From: Io17-Chloro-G2 sp034420695
Lineage (GTDB): Bacteria; Chloroflexota; Dehalococcoidia; Lucifugimonadales; UBA3495
Reading direction: 5' to 3'
Assembly (NCBI GenBank): GCA_034420695.1
Contig: DAOULB010000038.1
Coordinates: 1-61,293 of the forward strand
DNA: 61,293 nt
Shown here piece by piece: positions 1 through 8,531 of this stretch. The notes below the pieces were generated by a model that made no database searches, was not told the DNA's origin, and saw only the letters and a program-made list of their open reading frames with translations. Position 1 is the stretch's first letter. The number at the start of each line of letters is the position of its first letter. The translations under genes and the position numbers were made by a program.

Positions 1-80
1 GATTACCAGGCAGCCCAGCAGTACCGTCTAAAGCAGAGTCGGCTGATTAGCGGTCCCAGCCCTCGGACCCAGCGGCCCAT

Positions 81-1295
81 TTGCCGCCCGAGATGACTTT
101 TTCAACACCCCCCATCCAGGACACCACCCACCGAGCGTCCACCGATATGGCAATGGAACGGGGGCCATTCCCGGCCTGGAAGGACAGCATCTACGCAAAA
201 GGAACTTCTGCCAAGGAGATGCGCAACTCCGCCCCCGTAACCATCGCTCCCACCGACACCATCAGCATCATCGCCGGCGTCTCCAGCGGCATCGAGCCCC
301 TCTTCGCCCTGAGCTACGTCCGGAACGTCATGGACAACACGAAGCTGGTGGAGGTCAACCCCTACTTCGAAGCCCTCGCCCACCAAGAGGGCCTGTACAC
401 CCCGGAAATCATGGAGGAGTTGAGCCGGACCGGGACCCTGAGAGAGATGGAAGTCCCCAACTGGGTGCAGGAAGTCTTCCGAGTCTCCCAGGACATCTCC
501 CCGGAGTGGCACGTAAGGATCCAGTCCGCCTTCCAGGCCCACACCGACAACTCCGTCTCCAAGACCATCAACTTCCCGGAAAGCGCCACCAAGGAGGACG
601 TCAGGGCAGCCTACATGCTGGCCTACGAAACCGGCTGCAAGGGCATCACCATCTACCGGGACGGCAGCAAGGCGGAGCAGGTACTCAGCACCGGCCAGAC
701 AGGCAACAAACCGTCGGAGAACGGTGCAACCGCCAACGGCCACCAACCCCTCCAGGCAGACCGCCAAGCCAGGAGCAGACCCAGGCAGATGTTCGGCCTA
801 ACCGAGAAAATCCGCACTGGCCACGGCAACATCTACATCACCATCAACCACGACGAGAACAACCAGCCCTTCGAAGTCTTCGCCGTCCTGGGCAAGGCCG
901 GGGGCTGCGACTCCGCCCAGATCGAGGCCATATCCAGGCTGGTATCCCTCACCCTCCGGGCCGGAGTGGACCCCCAAGAAGTTATCTCCAACCTCCGGGG
1001 CATCACCTGCTGCCCCTCCTGGGACGACGGCACCCGGGTCCGCTCAACACCCGACGCCCTGGCAATAGCCCTGGCCCGCCACACCGGCGCCGAACCGCGC
1101 AGCACCAGGGCCAAGACTCCGGAAGAAACCAGGCCGCAGGCCCTCCGAGCACAACTGCCGGCCAAGCATCAGGCCCTCCTGGAAAGGGGCCTGGAAAGGG
1201 CCCCCAAGTGCCCCGACTGCAATGAGACCGTCGAGTTCCGGGAAGGCTGCATGGCCTGCCCCGACCCCGCATGCGGCTGGAACAAGTGTAGCTGA
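81..1295 (+). CDS. nrdJ: Class II (B12-dependent) ribonucleotide reductase, C-terminal part
   Basis: This is the C-terminal half of an adenosylcobalamin-dependent ribonucleotide reductase, which makes dNTPs. Seen: an ERGPFPAW segment near residue 26, then the barrel segments IAPTDTISIIAG and SSGIEPLFALSYVRNVMD, a TSCPD-type domain (GKAGGCDSAQIEAISRLVS, then GVDPQEVISNLRGI), and a C-terminal zinc-type motif CPDC...CMACPDPACGW. The family is usually about 700-900 residues; here only 404 are open, so the catalytic N-terminal half is absent. The listed TTG start follows an in-frame TAG at 48-50 and is probably not the true start. The frame ending in DDFFNT just upstream would join the RNR frame if the C6 run at 105-110 had one base fewer, so a frameshift is possible. 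Family call is firm; gene integrity is not. Confidence 0.85.
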   Translation: MPPEMTFSTPPIQDTTHRASTDMAMERGPFPAWKDSIYAKGTSAKEMRNSAPVTIAPTDTISIIAGVSSGIEPLFALSYVRNVMDNTKLVEVNPYFEALAHQEGLYTPEIMEELSRTGTLREMEVPNWVQEVFRVSQDISPEWHVRIQSAFQAHTDNSVSKTINFPESATKEDVRAAYMLAYETGCKGITIYRDGSKAEQVLSTGQTGNKPSENGATANGHQPLQADRQARSRPRQMFGLTEKIRTGHGNIYITINHDENNQPFEVFAVLGKAGGCDSAQIEAISRLVSLTLRAGVDPQEVISNLRGITCCPSWDDGTRVRSTPDALAIALARHTGAEPRSTRAKTPEETRPQALRAQLPAKHQALLERGLERAPKCPDCNETVEFREGCMACPDPACGWNKCS

Positions 1296-1340
1296 CACCC
1301 ACCAGGGCACCAGCCCAGGACAGTTGCCGGAGGAAGAAGA

Positions 1341-1655
1341 ATGAACCACAGGAAAACCGCCCGGACCATCCAGATCAAATACATCCCTACCGGATGTGAA
1401 ATCCACCACGACTGCCTCACCTGCCCCCTGCCCCGCTGCATCGAGGAGATGACCTACGGGGAACGCAAGCGCCTCCACACCGCCATCCAGGACAACATGC
1501 TCTGCCGGAGCATCCAAGACCTAATGAACCACGGCATGACGAAGAAGGACGCGATATCCCAGACAGCCTCCCGGCTGGGGGTCAAGCACCGGAACAACAT
1601 CTACCGAAAGTTCAAGAGATACCAAGGAGCCAAGGACCCCGTCCCCGCGCTGTGA
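1341..1655 (+). CDS. Small Cys-containing protein, possible DNA-binding
   Basis: A 104-residue basic protein with an N-terminal cysteine cluster (CEIHHDCLTCPLPRC, residues about 19-33) that could bind a metal. The C-terminal half (residues about 60-98) looks like a helix-turn-helix: a predicted helix, then TKKDAISQTASRLGVKHRNN followed by basic residues. It starts with ATG behind AGGAAGAAG, 45 bases after the reductase. The composition suggests a small element-encoded transcription factor, but I recognise no family; this function is inference. Confidence 0.6.
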   Translation: MNHRKTARTIQIKYIPTGCEIHHDCLTCPLPRCIEEMTYGERKRLHTAIQDNMLCRSIQDLMNHGMTKKDAISQTASRLGVKHRNNIYRKFKRYQGAKDPVPAL

Positions 1656-1734
1656 GCCAACCCAAAGAGCGAAGTTACGCCGCCCCCTCCAGCAAGGCGG
1701 CGGCGGAAGCCACAAGGGGCACGGGAAGCAAAGG

Positions 1735-1971
1735 ATGACAAACAAAGCGAAGCGCTGCATACAACTCGTAATCCCCGTCCTAGGCGGAGTCGCAGGAGTA
1801 GTCCTCTACAAGGTCATAGAGAACACCCCGCTCGAGATTCCGCTCCTGGTGACCGCCCTCATACTCTTGCCCCTGTCCCTGTGCCTCCGGCTGAAAACAG
1901 CCGCCGATGAGAAGCGCCAGAGAGCCCTTCAGGACAAGGAAACCCAAGAACACGCAGAAGGAGAAGCATGA
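1735..1971 (+). CDS. Small two-helix membrane protein
   Basis: A 78-residue protein with two hydrophobic segments (residues about 8-26 and 33-52) followed by a charged, coiled-coil-like tail rich in K, E and Q. The stop codon overlaps the ATG of the following hflK-like gene (ATGA), so the two are likely translationally coupled and the protein may work with the SPFH membrane proteins. No family recognised. Confidence 0.6.
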   Translation: MTNKAKRCIQLVIPVLGGVAGVVLYKVIENTPLEIPLLVTALILLPLSLCLRLKTAADEKRQRALQDKETQEHAEGEA

Positions 1972-3029
1972 CTCCCAAAACAGCCGTCAAGATAACCGGA
2001 TGGGCCGCAGGAGGCCTCCTCACATTCATCGCCGCCATGCTCATGATCAGCGGCTTCTACCAGATCAAGCCGGGTGAGGCCACCGCCGTCCAGACCTTCG
2101 GCGCCGCCAAGCAAGAGCCCGTAACCTCCGAGGGACTCCACTGGCACTGGCCCTGGCCCATAGGAAAAACCACCACCGAACAGGTCCAGAAGAGCCGCAC
2201 CACCGAGGTAGGGTTCCAGACTCTACCCGGGGACCGGGTCGACATGCTAACCGGGGAAAATTGGCAAAGGGACTACGAAGCGGCAACCATGATAACCGGA
2301 GACCTGGGCCTCCTCGAAACCCAGCTAGTGGCCCACTACTACATCTCAGACCTGAACGCCTACCTCTTCCAGGCCGACGACCCCGGGGTCGTCTTCAACT
2401 ACCCCGACGGCAACCGGGTAAGAACCCACCGCAGCCACCCCAGAGAGAAGCCGGACGGCCAGACCATCAAGGACGCCCTGGAGGTCTCCGTAAGAAGGGC
2501 CGTGGGCCAGAGAACCATCGACCAGGCCCTCATCGCCGAGAGGGAGAGCGTCGAGCAGGAGACCATGGAACAGGCCCAGGAGATCCTGAACACCTACCGA
2601 ACCGGCCTCACCATAACCTCCGTGCAACTCCAGGAGGTCAAGCCCCCCGACGAGGTCCAGGCCGCCTTCGACGACGTGCTTCGGGCCAGGGAAGAGAAGG
2701 ACACCAGGATAAACGACGCCCTAGCCTTCGAGAGCAAGACCCTCCCCGAAGCCCGGGGAGAAGCGGAGAGAATACGCAAGGAGGCAGTCGCCTACCGGGC
2801 CCACAAGGTCAACGCCGCGGAGGCCGAGGCCGACAGGTTCAAGGCAATCCTCGCCGAGTACCAGGCCTCCCCCGACATCATAGCCAAGCGCATGTACCTG
2901 GAGACAATGGACCAGGTCCTCCCAAGGGTCAAGCAGATCCTGGTGGCTGGCCCCGAGCCCACGACCATCATCCTGAACACCGGAGAAACCATGAACACCG
3001 TACTGCCGGTGCCCAAGGCAGACGATTAG
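1968..3029 (+). CDS. hflK: HflK-like SPFH/band 7 membrane protein
   Basis: A 353-residue SPFH-domain protein. One membrane helix lies at residues about 9-31, followed by the band 7 domain (YQIKPGEATAVQTFGA, then EGLHWHWPWP) and a long helical stretch near residues 225-300 typical of HflK (EVQAAFDDVLRAREEKD). In bacteria HflK and HflC form a large cage around the FtsH protease in the inner membrane and modulate it. Start ATG overlaps the stop of the small membrane gene; the HflC partner follows after 48 bases. Known members are chromosomal; finding the pair in a mobile-looking block is unusual. Family confidence is high; the exact subfamily is inferred from order and the HflC neighbour. Confidence 0.85.
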   Translation: MTPKTAVKITGWAAGGLLTFIAAMLMISGFYQIKPGEATAVQTFGAAKQEPVTSEGLHWHWPWPIGKTTTEQVQKSRTTEVGFQTLPGDRVDMLTGENWQRDYEAATMITGDLGLLETQLVAHYYISDLNAYLFQADDPGVVFNYPDGNRVRTHRSHPREKPDGQTIKDALEVSVRRAVGQRTIDQALIAERESVEQETMEQAQEILNTYRTGLTITSVQLQEVKPPDEVQAAFDDVLRAREEKDTRINDALAFESKTLPEARGEAERIRKEAVAYRAHKVNAAEAEADRFKAILAEYQASPDIIAKRMYLETMDQVLPRVKQILVAGPEPTTIILNTGETMNTVLPVPKADD

Positions 3030-3077
3030 CCCAAGGCCCCGCAAAACACCCACACCACCCAGAGAGGAAGCTAAACC

Positions 3078-4127
3078 ATGGCCCAAGACCAAGAATGGCT
3101 CAGGCAACCCGCGCAAACAAACCCCGACTCCGACACCTTCACGAAGGAAGAGAAAAGACTGATCGCCGCCGCCGGCCTCGCCGCCCTGGCCGTAATAGCA
3201 GCCCTATTCCTCTTCATTGCCCTCATGTCCGCCCTATACAGCGTGGACCAGAGGGAGTACGCACTCCAACTCCGATTCGGAGAGGTCAAGGAGGTCCGCA
3301 CCAGCCCCGGCCTCTACATCAAGGCCCCCTTCATTGACTCTGTCCAGCGCATAGACCGCAGGACCCTCCCGGCCGACACACCGCCCCGCCAGGTGCCGGA
3401 CCAGGACAAGGAGCGGCTCATAATCGACACCGTAATCCGCTACCAGATAACCGACCCCCTGGCCTTCCGGCAGACCCTCCGGAACGAGGCCACCGCCTAC
3501 GAAAGGCTTCAGACAATCATCTATTCCGCCATGCGGGACACCATCGCCCAGCACGACCGAACCGACGTCATAGGCGCCCGCCCAAAGCTTGACGAACAAG
3601 GCAACCTGGTCAACAACGAGCAGGGCCTCCCGATCTACGAGTCCCTCGTCGGAACCAGGGACGCAATCAGCAAGGCAATCCACCAGAGGGTAAACCAGGC
3701 AGTGACCGGCCAGGGGTACGGCATCACCATCATCAGCGCCGACATAAAGAGGGCCGACTTCCCGCCGGAGGTCAGGTCCTCAATCATCGACCGCCTCTGG
3801 GCGGAAAGGCAGAGGGTGGCAGCGAGGCACAGGGCCGACGGGGAGGAGGAGTACCGGAAGCGCGCCGCCGCGGTCCAAGCGGAGGCCGACATACTCATCG
3901 CCGAAGCCAAGAGAGACGCCAGGAAGACCCGGGGTGAAGGCGACGCCCAGGCCATAGCCCTGGTCCAGGAAGCCCTGGAGTTGGACCCCGGCTTCTACAA
4001 CTACCTCCGCACCCTGGAGTCCTATCAAGACTCCATACAGAGGGGAGCCACCCTCGTCCTCACCGACACCCCCGGAGGATACCTCGACATACTATCCGCA
4101 CCACCCAGCCAGGAACAAACCCCCTAG
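3078..4127 (+). CDS. hflC: HflC-like SPFH/band 7 membrane protein
   Basis: A 349-residue SPFH protein with one membrane helix at residues about 29-52, then the HflC-type opening SVDQREYALQLRFGEVKEV, a GLYIKAPFIDSVQRID segment and the later part GYGITIISADIKRADFPPEV. An alanine/glutamate-rich helical region (residues about 245-290, AEADILIAEAKRDARKTRGEGDAQA) is characteristic. It should pair with the HflK-like protein upstream and, by family knowledge, act on FtsH. ATG start behind AGAGAGGAAG. Length and domain order are close to normal HflC. Confidence 0.88.
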   Translation: MAQDQEWLRQPAQTNPDSDTFTKEEKRLIAAAGLAALAVIAALFLFIALMSALYSVDQREYALQLRFGEVKEVRTSPGLYIKAPFIDSVQRIDRRTLPADTPPRQVPDQDKERLIIDTVIRYQITDPLAFRQTLRNEATAYERLQTIIYSAMRDTIAQHDRTDVIGARPKLDEQGNLVNNEQGLPIYESLVGTRDAISKAIHQRVNQAVTGQGYGITIISADIKRADFPPEVRSSIIDRLWAERQRVAARHRADGEEEYRKRAAAVQAEADILIAEAKRDARKTRGEGDAQAIALVQEALELDPGFYNYLRTLESYQDSIQRGATLVLTDTPGGYLDILSAPPSQEQTP

Positions 4128-4154
4128 AGAAGGGGCAAGAACCGGAGCACTCCA

Positions 4155-4934
4155 ATGCAGGACAAGTACACAGCCGACGCCGGCGACTTTGGGAAATACG
4201 GGCTACTGAGGGCCCTGACCGGACACCCGCGGCAGAAGGACTGCCTGAAGCTGGGCGTCGTCTGGTACCTCACCGAAGAGAAGAGCAAGGGCAAGGACGG
4301 AAAGCACACCACCTACCTCAGACCCACCAAGAAAAACGCCCGGGACTTCAGGGCCTGCGACCCCTGCCTGTACGACAAGCTGGCCCACATCATCAAGTCA
4401 GGCAACAGGTCCGTGACCGCAGTCCAAGAAGCAGGGATATTCCCCCAAGACACCTCCTACCACCAACAACTCCTGAGCATGGAAGGCATCAAGCCCATCC
4501 GGGGCGTCACCAGCCATGAACAGAGAGAGTTGCGCCGCACCCTGTGGCACCAGCAGGCCCTCAAAGCCACGGAAGGCTGCGACATGGTCCTCCTTGACCC
4601 CGACAACGGCCTGAAGAAGGGCCCGGGGAACTACCCGAAGCAGACCCTCAAGCACGCCTTCTACGAGGAACTCGGCCAGTACCTGAAGAGAGGCCAAGGT
4701 CTGGTGGTCTACCACCACCTCAACAGAACCAGCAGCGCAAGGAACCAGGCCCGCCACCTCCACCTCGAGCTGTACCAAACCCTGGGACATCGGGCCTTTG
4801 CCATGCTCTACCACCGGGGCAGCGCCCGGATATTCCTGGTCATACCCGCCGCCGGGCAGAGGGAAACCCTCTACGACCGTGCCAGCAAAATGCTCAAGGG
4901 CCCCTGGGCCAAGCACTTCGACATGATCCGGTAG
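4155..4934 (+). CDS. Conserved protein of unknown function (DFGKYGLLR motif)
   Basis: A 259-residue protein opening with DKYTADAGDFGKYGLLRAL, a motif I associate with uncharacterised bacterial proteins, and containing CDMVLLDPDNGLKKGPGN near residue 140, where an acidic turn after a hydrophobic strand resembles a nucleotide- or SAM-binding fold. A VVYHHLNRT stretch follows. No catalytic assignment is safe; a methyltransferase-like or nuclease-associated fold is possible. It sits 27 bases after hflC and 18 before the next gene, so it is probably in the same transcript. Confidence 0.6.
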   Translation: MQDKYTADAGDFGKYGLLRALTGHPRQKDCLKLGVVWYLTEEKSKGKDGKHTTYLRPTKKNARDFRACDPCLYDKLAHIIKSGNRSVTAVQEAGIFPQDTSYHQQLLSMEGIKPIRGVTSHEQRELRRTLWHQQALKATEGCDMVLLDPDNGLKKGPGNYPKQTLKHAFYEELGQYLKRGQGLVVYHHLNRTSSARNQARHLHLELYQTLGHRAFAMLYHRGSARIFLVIPAAGQRETLYDRASKMLKGPWAKHFDMIR

Positions 4935-4952
4935 CCCAGCGCAAGGAAGGAA

Positions 4953-5690
4953 ATGAGACCTCACTTCTACGTCGGGATACACCACCCATCCATCGCCGGA
5001 AGCATGGAACGCACCATGCTCTCCATAAACGTCCTCGAGAACAGGAAGATCGACTTTCCCGCCAACAAATGGATCCTCGACTCCGGGGCCTTCACCGGGA
5101 TAAGCCGGGGCCAAGACCACATGGACGTGAAGGAATACGGCAAGCAGATAAAGCGCTGGGCCCAGTGCGGGGAACTGGAGGCCGCGGTCAGCCATGACTG
5201 GATGTGCGAGCCCCAGGTCCTGAAAATCACCGGTCTCACCGTGGAAGAGCACCAGTCCATGACCACCGGCCGCTGGCTCAGGCTCAGAGAAGAGGTCCCG
5301 GACACTCACCTCATGCCCGTGATACAAGGCTGGGAACCCGACGACTACCGCCGCCACCTCCAGGAGATGGAAAGAGAACTCCCCCCGGGAACCTGGGCCG
5401 GCGTCGGCTCCGTCTGCAAGAGACAGGGCAACCCCTCCCAGCTATCGGCGATCCTCACCGCCATACTGACGGAAAGGCCGGACCTGAAACTCCACGGCTT
5501 CGGAGTCAAGACCTCCTCCCTGAAACACACCGACATTTGAAAAAGACTTTACTCCGCGGACTCCATGGCCTGGTCCTACATAGCCAGGTTCGAAACCCCC
5601 GGAGACAACAACAGCCCCGCCTTCGCCCGGGACTGGGCCCACAAGGTACAAACCTGCGAACTCATGGACTCCCAGCCAGCCATGCTGTGA
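4953..5690 (+). pseudogene. Queuine tRNA-ribosyltransferase/DpdA-like protein with in-frame TGA
   Basis: The reading frame 4953-5690 has a single internal TGA at 5538-5540. The first part (195 residues) has ILDSGAFTGISRG, a VSHDWMCEP segment, MPVIQGWEPDDY, GVGSVCKRQG and LHGFGVKTSSL, matching TIM-barrel proteins of the tRNA-guanine transglycosylase/DpdA group found on phages. The part after the stop continues the family core (RLYSADSMAWS) to a TGA at 5688-5690. A CGA-to-TGA change (Arg) would explain the stop. Known relatives exchange or insert deazapurine bases in tRNA or DNA; that function is inference here. Readthrough, real inactivation or a base error are all possible. Confidence 0.7.
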
Positions 5691-5808
5691 GAAGGAGAAC
5701 ACAAACCGGAAAAGAAAGACCGATCAACCGCCCAAGGCCGGAGCCCCCAGGCCGGCGCTCCCTTTCAACCCGCGCCGGCCCCACCAAACATCCAAAGAGG
5801 ACGAACAA

Positions 5809-6969
5809 ATGAAAGCAACCTGCCAACAGGAGAACCTCCAGAAAGCCCTTTCCATCGTCGGAAGGGCCGCAGCCTCCCGGGCCTCCCTACCCATCTGCCA
5901 AAACACCCTGATGAACGCCGAGGGTAATTTCCTCCGGCTGACAGCCACGGACCTGGCCATATCCATGACCGCCCAGATACCCGCCGAAGTAACCCAGGAA
6001 GGGTCCACCACCGTCCCCAACCGCCTCATGACGGAGTTGGTCAACGCCCTGCCGAAGGAGCAGGTCTCCATGGAAAACGGCGACGGCAGCCACCAACTCA
6101 AGATCAACTGCCTCTCCGCCGAGTCCAACATCGTCGGCATGGACCCCGAAGAGTTCCCGAAACTCCCCCAAGTCGAGGACGCCAGCACCTTCCTCTTAGA
6201 CGCAGAGCATTTCAGGAAGGCGATAGCCAGGGTCACCCCCTGCGCCGCCAGCAACGATTCCCGCCCGGTCCTCACCGGGATCTACATCAAACTGCAAGAC
6301 CAGCAGTTCACCATGGTAGGGGCCGACGGCTTCCGCCTGGCAGTACACCAAGGACAACTGGGCCAGACCATAGAAGAGCCGGCCTGGTTCATCGTCCCCG
6401 CCCGGGCCCTAAACGAGATCCTCCGCATCAAGGGGAACAACGACGAGGCCATAAAGCTCACCGTCTCCTCCAGCCTGGGCTACGTCCTCTTCGAGACAAT
6501 GTCCTCCGACTTGGACGGCGCCAGCGTACAGATGACCTCCCAGCTCATATCCGGCACCTACCCCGACTACGAACAGCTGCTGCCCAAGGCCCGGACCACC
6601 ACGGTCCTGGTGGACCGCAAGGACCTGCACCAAGCCACCAAGAGAGCAGCCATCTTCGCCAAGGACAACAGCAACATCATCCGCTTCCAAGTCAGCCCCA
6701 AGGACAAAGACCAATCGGCCCGGGTCCACATCTCGGCAAGAGCCCAGGACGTGGGCACCAACGAGCAAAGCATCGACGCCATCGACATGGAAGGAAAGGA
6801 CGTCCGCATAGCTTTCAACAGCCACTACCTGGACGACCTGTTGCACAACATAAACGACCCGCAGATCACCATGGAACTGACCGAAACCCAGAGCCCCGCG
6901 GTCTTCAAGCCCAGCGAGTCCAGCGACTACCTGCAGGTGGTCATGCCAATGTTCCTGAAGGACGACTAG
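5809..6969 (+). CDS. dnaN: DNA polymerase III beta sliding clamp
   Basis: A 386-residue beta clamp of normal length. Seen: the clamp opening (QENLQKALSIVGRAAASRASLPICQNTL), the second-domain start HFRKAIARVTPCAASNDSRPVLTGIYI, the GADGFRLAVH segment and the canonical C-terminus YLQVVMPMFL. The dimeric ring tethers polymerases and other proteins to DNA. ATG start with AGAGGACG upstream. A clamp encoded within the mobile-looking block, with SSB 4.7 kb downstream, suggests the element brings part of its own replisome. Several neighbouring proteins end in clamp-motif-like tails (see findings). Confidence 0.93.
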   Translation: MKATCQQENLQKALSIVGRAAASRASLPICQNTLMNAEGNFLRLTATDLAISMTAQIPAEVTQEGSTTVPNRLMTELVNALPKEQVSMENGDGSHQLKINCLSAESNIVGMDPEEFPKLPQVEDASTFLLDAEHFRKAIARVTPCAASNDSRPVLTGIYIKLQDQQFTMVGADGFRLAVHQGQLGQTIEEPAWFIVPARALNEILRIKGNNDEAIKLTVSSSLGYVLFETMSSDLDGASVQMTSQLISGTYPDYEQLLPKARTTTVLVDRKDLHQATKRAAIFAKDNSNIIRFQVSPKDKDQSARVHISARAQDVGTNEQSIDAIDMEGKDVRIAFNSHYLDDLLHNINDPQITMELTETQSPAVFKPSESSDYLQVVMPMFLKDD

Positions 6970-7003
6970 GACCCCTCCCAGACTCGCCGGCAGGATGTAA
7001 AGG

Positions 7004-7375
7004 GTGCAAGAGGAAACACGCCTCCCGGACTACGGCTTCAGCCAGGAAAGCCAACCACACGCGCTCAGCGTCAGGGAAGCGCTCAGGACCGTGCACCTCT
7101 ACCAGCCCCACGAGGTCAAACCAGAAATGCTGGTGGAGACCAGAATGGTCCGGAGCAACACCCAGGAGGTCGTGGCCGCGCCCACAGCGCCCGGCCAAGA
7201 CCCCGAGGGGTACACCTGCTGGGGGGAGAAGTCCCGGGCCTGCCGCACCCTGCACCGGTCCGTCACCACCGCCATCACCTGCATCACCCAGGCCACCCTG
7301 GACGAGGAGTACCGGCGTCTCAGGGACTACAGCGACCGCAGGCCCCTGGCCATGTACCAGAGGCACGTAACCTGA
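7004..7375 (+). CDS. Hypothetical protein
   Basis: A 123-residue protein with a GTG start that I do not recognise. Two cysteine positions (YTCWGEKSRACRTL, and a later TCITQ) and a mixed charged composition give no clear domain. The start is uncertain because AGGAT at 6992-6996 and AGGG at 7001-7004 both lie close to it. It sits between dnaN and an equally unknown gene in the same direction. Confidence 0.5.
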   Translation: MQEETRLPDYGFSQESQPHALSVREALRTVHLYQPHEVKPEMLVETRMVRSNTQEVVAAPTAPGQDPEGYTCWGEKSRACRTLHRSVTTAITCITQATLDEEYRRLRDYSDRRPLAMYQRHVT

Positions 7376-7401
7376 AGCCAGGACAAGGGAGACAAGCCCA
7401 A

Positions 7402-8205
7402 ATGCCCAGCCCCCAGACCATATCAGCCAGGGACAGGAAGTTCGAGCGGGAGGAGCTAAGGTTCCAGAAGGCCGTGAACGGCATCACCTTCCTCTCCTGG
7501 ACCCAGCTCCGGAACCGGGTCGACCCGGCAAAGACCTACCAAGTCACAGAGCCAGGAGGAAGAAGACAGGTCTTCACAGGGCAAGACCTTCTAGACAAGG
7601 CTCACCACAGAGTCACCGGCAGCCACTCCTGCACCTACATAACCAAGGTAAAGGAGGTCTCCCAAGGATTCCAGCAGCCGAACTCGGACCTCTGGGAGAC
7701 CTACAGGGACCGAAAGACCAGGAAGCTGATGGTCACCAACCACGACGAGGACGTCTGGGAAACGGACAAGTTTACCAGGCACTGGGCCACAGCCGAAGAA
7801 GCCAGGAACTTCCCGATGGAAGACAGGAGCGCCGAGGGCCTGGCCGAAGACCTCACCGCCAGGAGAGGCGAGCAGAGAGACCTGAGCGACGCCAGGGCCC
7901 TGCAGACAGCGAAGGAAGCGGCCAAGGCCACCATAAAGCTGGCCTTCGCCGTCAACATGACCCAGGGCATGGAGCCCAAGACGGCCATCACCTGGGCGGT
8001 CGGCACCGCAACCGAAGCCCTGGACCGGGCATACGGCCGGGAGAGGATGAGGAACCACGGCATCGACATCGCCGACCACCCCGAGCTGAACACCTACCAG
8101 TACTTCTTCGACCTGGGCTGGGCGCCGCCCACCCACGAGCAGATGGCCGACTACATCATCAGGGAATACGGCAGGAAGCAAGAACCCGAAGGGGCCGCCC
8201 AGTGA
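7402..8205 (+). CDS. Hypothetical protein, helical
   Basis: A 267-residue protein without a recognised domain. The N-terminal half contains a YQVTEPGGRRQVFTGQDLL beta-like stretch; the C-terminal half is helical and charged, with a conserved-looking LGWAPPTHEQMADYIIREYG segment near the end. Its stop overlaps the GTG of the next gene (GTGA), implying coupling. ATG start with AAGGGAGA upstream. Confidence 0.55.
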   Translation: MPSPQTISARDRKFEREELRFQKAVNGITFLSWTQLRNRVDPAKTYQVTEPGGRRQVFTGQDLLDKAHHRVTGSHSCTYITKVKEVSQGFQQPNSDLWETYRDRKTRKLMVTNHDEDVWETDKFTRHWATAEEARNFPMEDRSAEGLAEDLTARRGEQRDLSDARALQTAKEAAKATIKLAFAVNMTQGMEPKTAITWAVGTATEALDRAYGRERMRNHGIDIADHPELNTYQYFFDLGWAPPTHEQMADYIIREYGRKQEPEGAAQ

Positions 8206-8519
8206 ACCGGGGCCAAGAATGGTCCTTCACCCTCCAGGCCAGGTGTCCCCACTGCCGCAAGGACGCCAGGTTCATGGGCACGGTGGTACGGCGCCACCTG
8301 GACACCTTCCTGGACCTAACCTTCATCGCCATTGCCACGGCCGCAGGCCTGCCCCTGTCGCTCCTGGACACGCCGGACCTAGTCCGCTACCTGGGGTCCT
8401 CCCTGGTAATCCTGGGAGGGTGGACCACGGCCCTGTTCATCACCAGGACCGTCTACCAGAACATCACCAAGAGAGGGGCCGCAAGGTGGCCCCCGTACCC
8501 CAAAAGGGACAAGAGGTAG
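8202..8519 (+). CDS. Small membrane protein with CPHC motif
   Basis: A 105-residue protein with a CPHC pair at residues about 15-18 and two hydrophobic segments (about 37-54 and 64-83), ending in a basic tail. GTG start overlaps the previous stop. The single CxxC pair could bind metal as a dimer or be redox-active; no family recognised. Confidence 0.5.
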   Translation: MNRGQEWSFTLQARCPHCRKDARFMGTVVRRHLDTFLDLTFIAIATAAGLPLSLLDTPDLVRYLGSSLVILGGWTTALFITRTVYQNITKRGAARWPPYPKRDKR

Positions 8520-8531
8520 AGGGACATAGAC

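Noticed and set aside
102..767. Minus-strand 221-residue ORF over nrdJ
   Set aside because: It is the antisense of a well-supported reductase gene, with valine/glycine-rich shadow composition and no motif.
2261..3337. 358-residue + strand ORF rich in R, G and P
   Set aside because: It overlaps hflK and hflC in another frame and has the arginine/proline composition of a shifted high-GC reading frame.
4953..5690. Recoded TGA (Trp or Sec) as the cause of the internal stop
   Set aside because: The only tRNA seen reads UGG, TGA ends many other genes normally, and no SECIS-like element was recognised; a simple nonsense change is the better reading.
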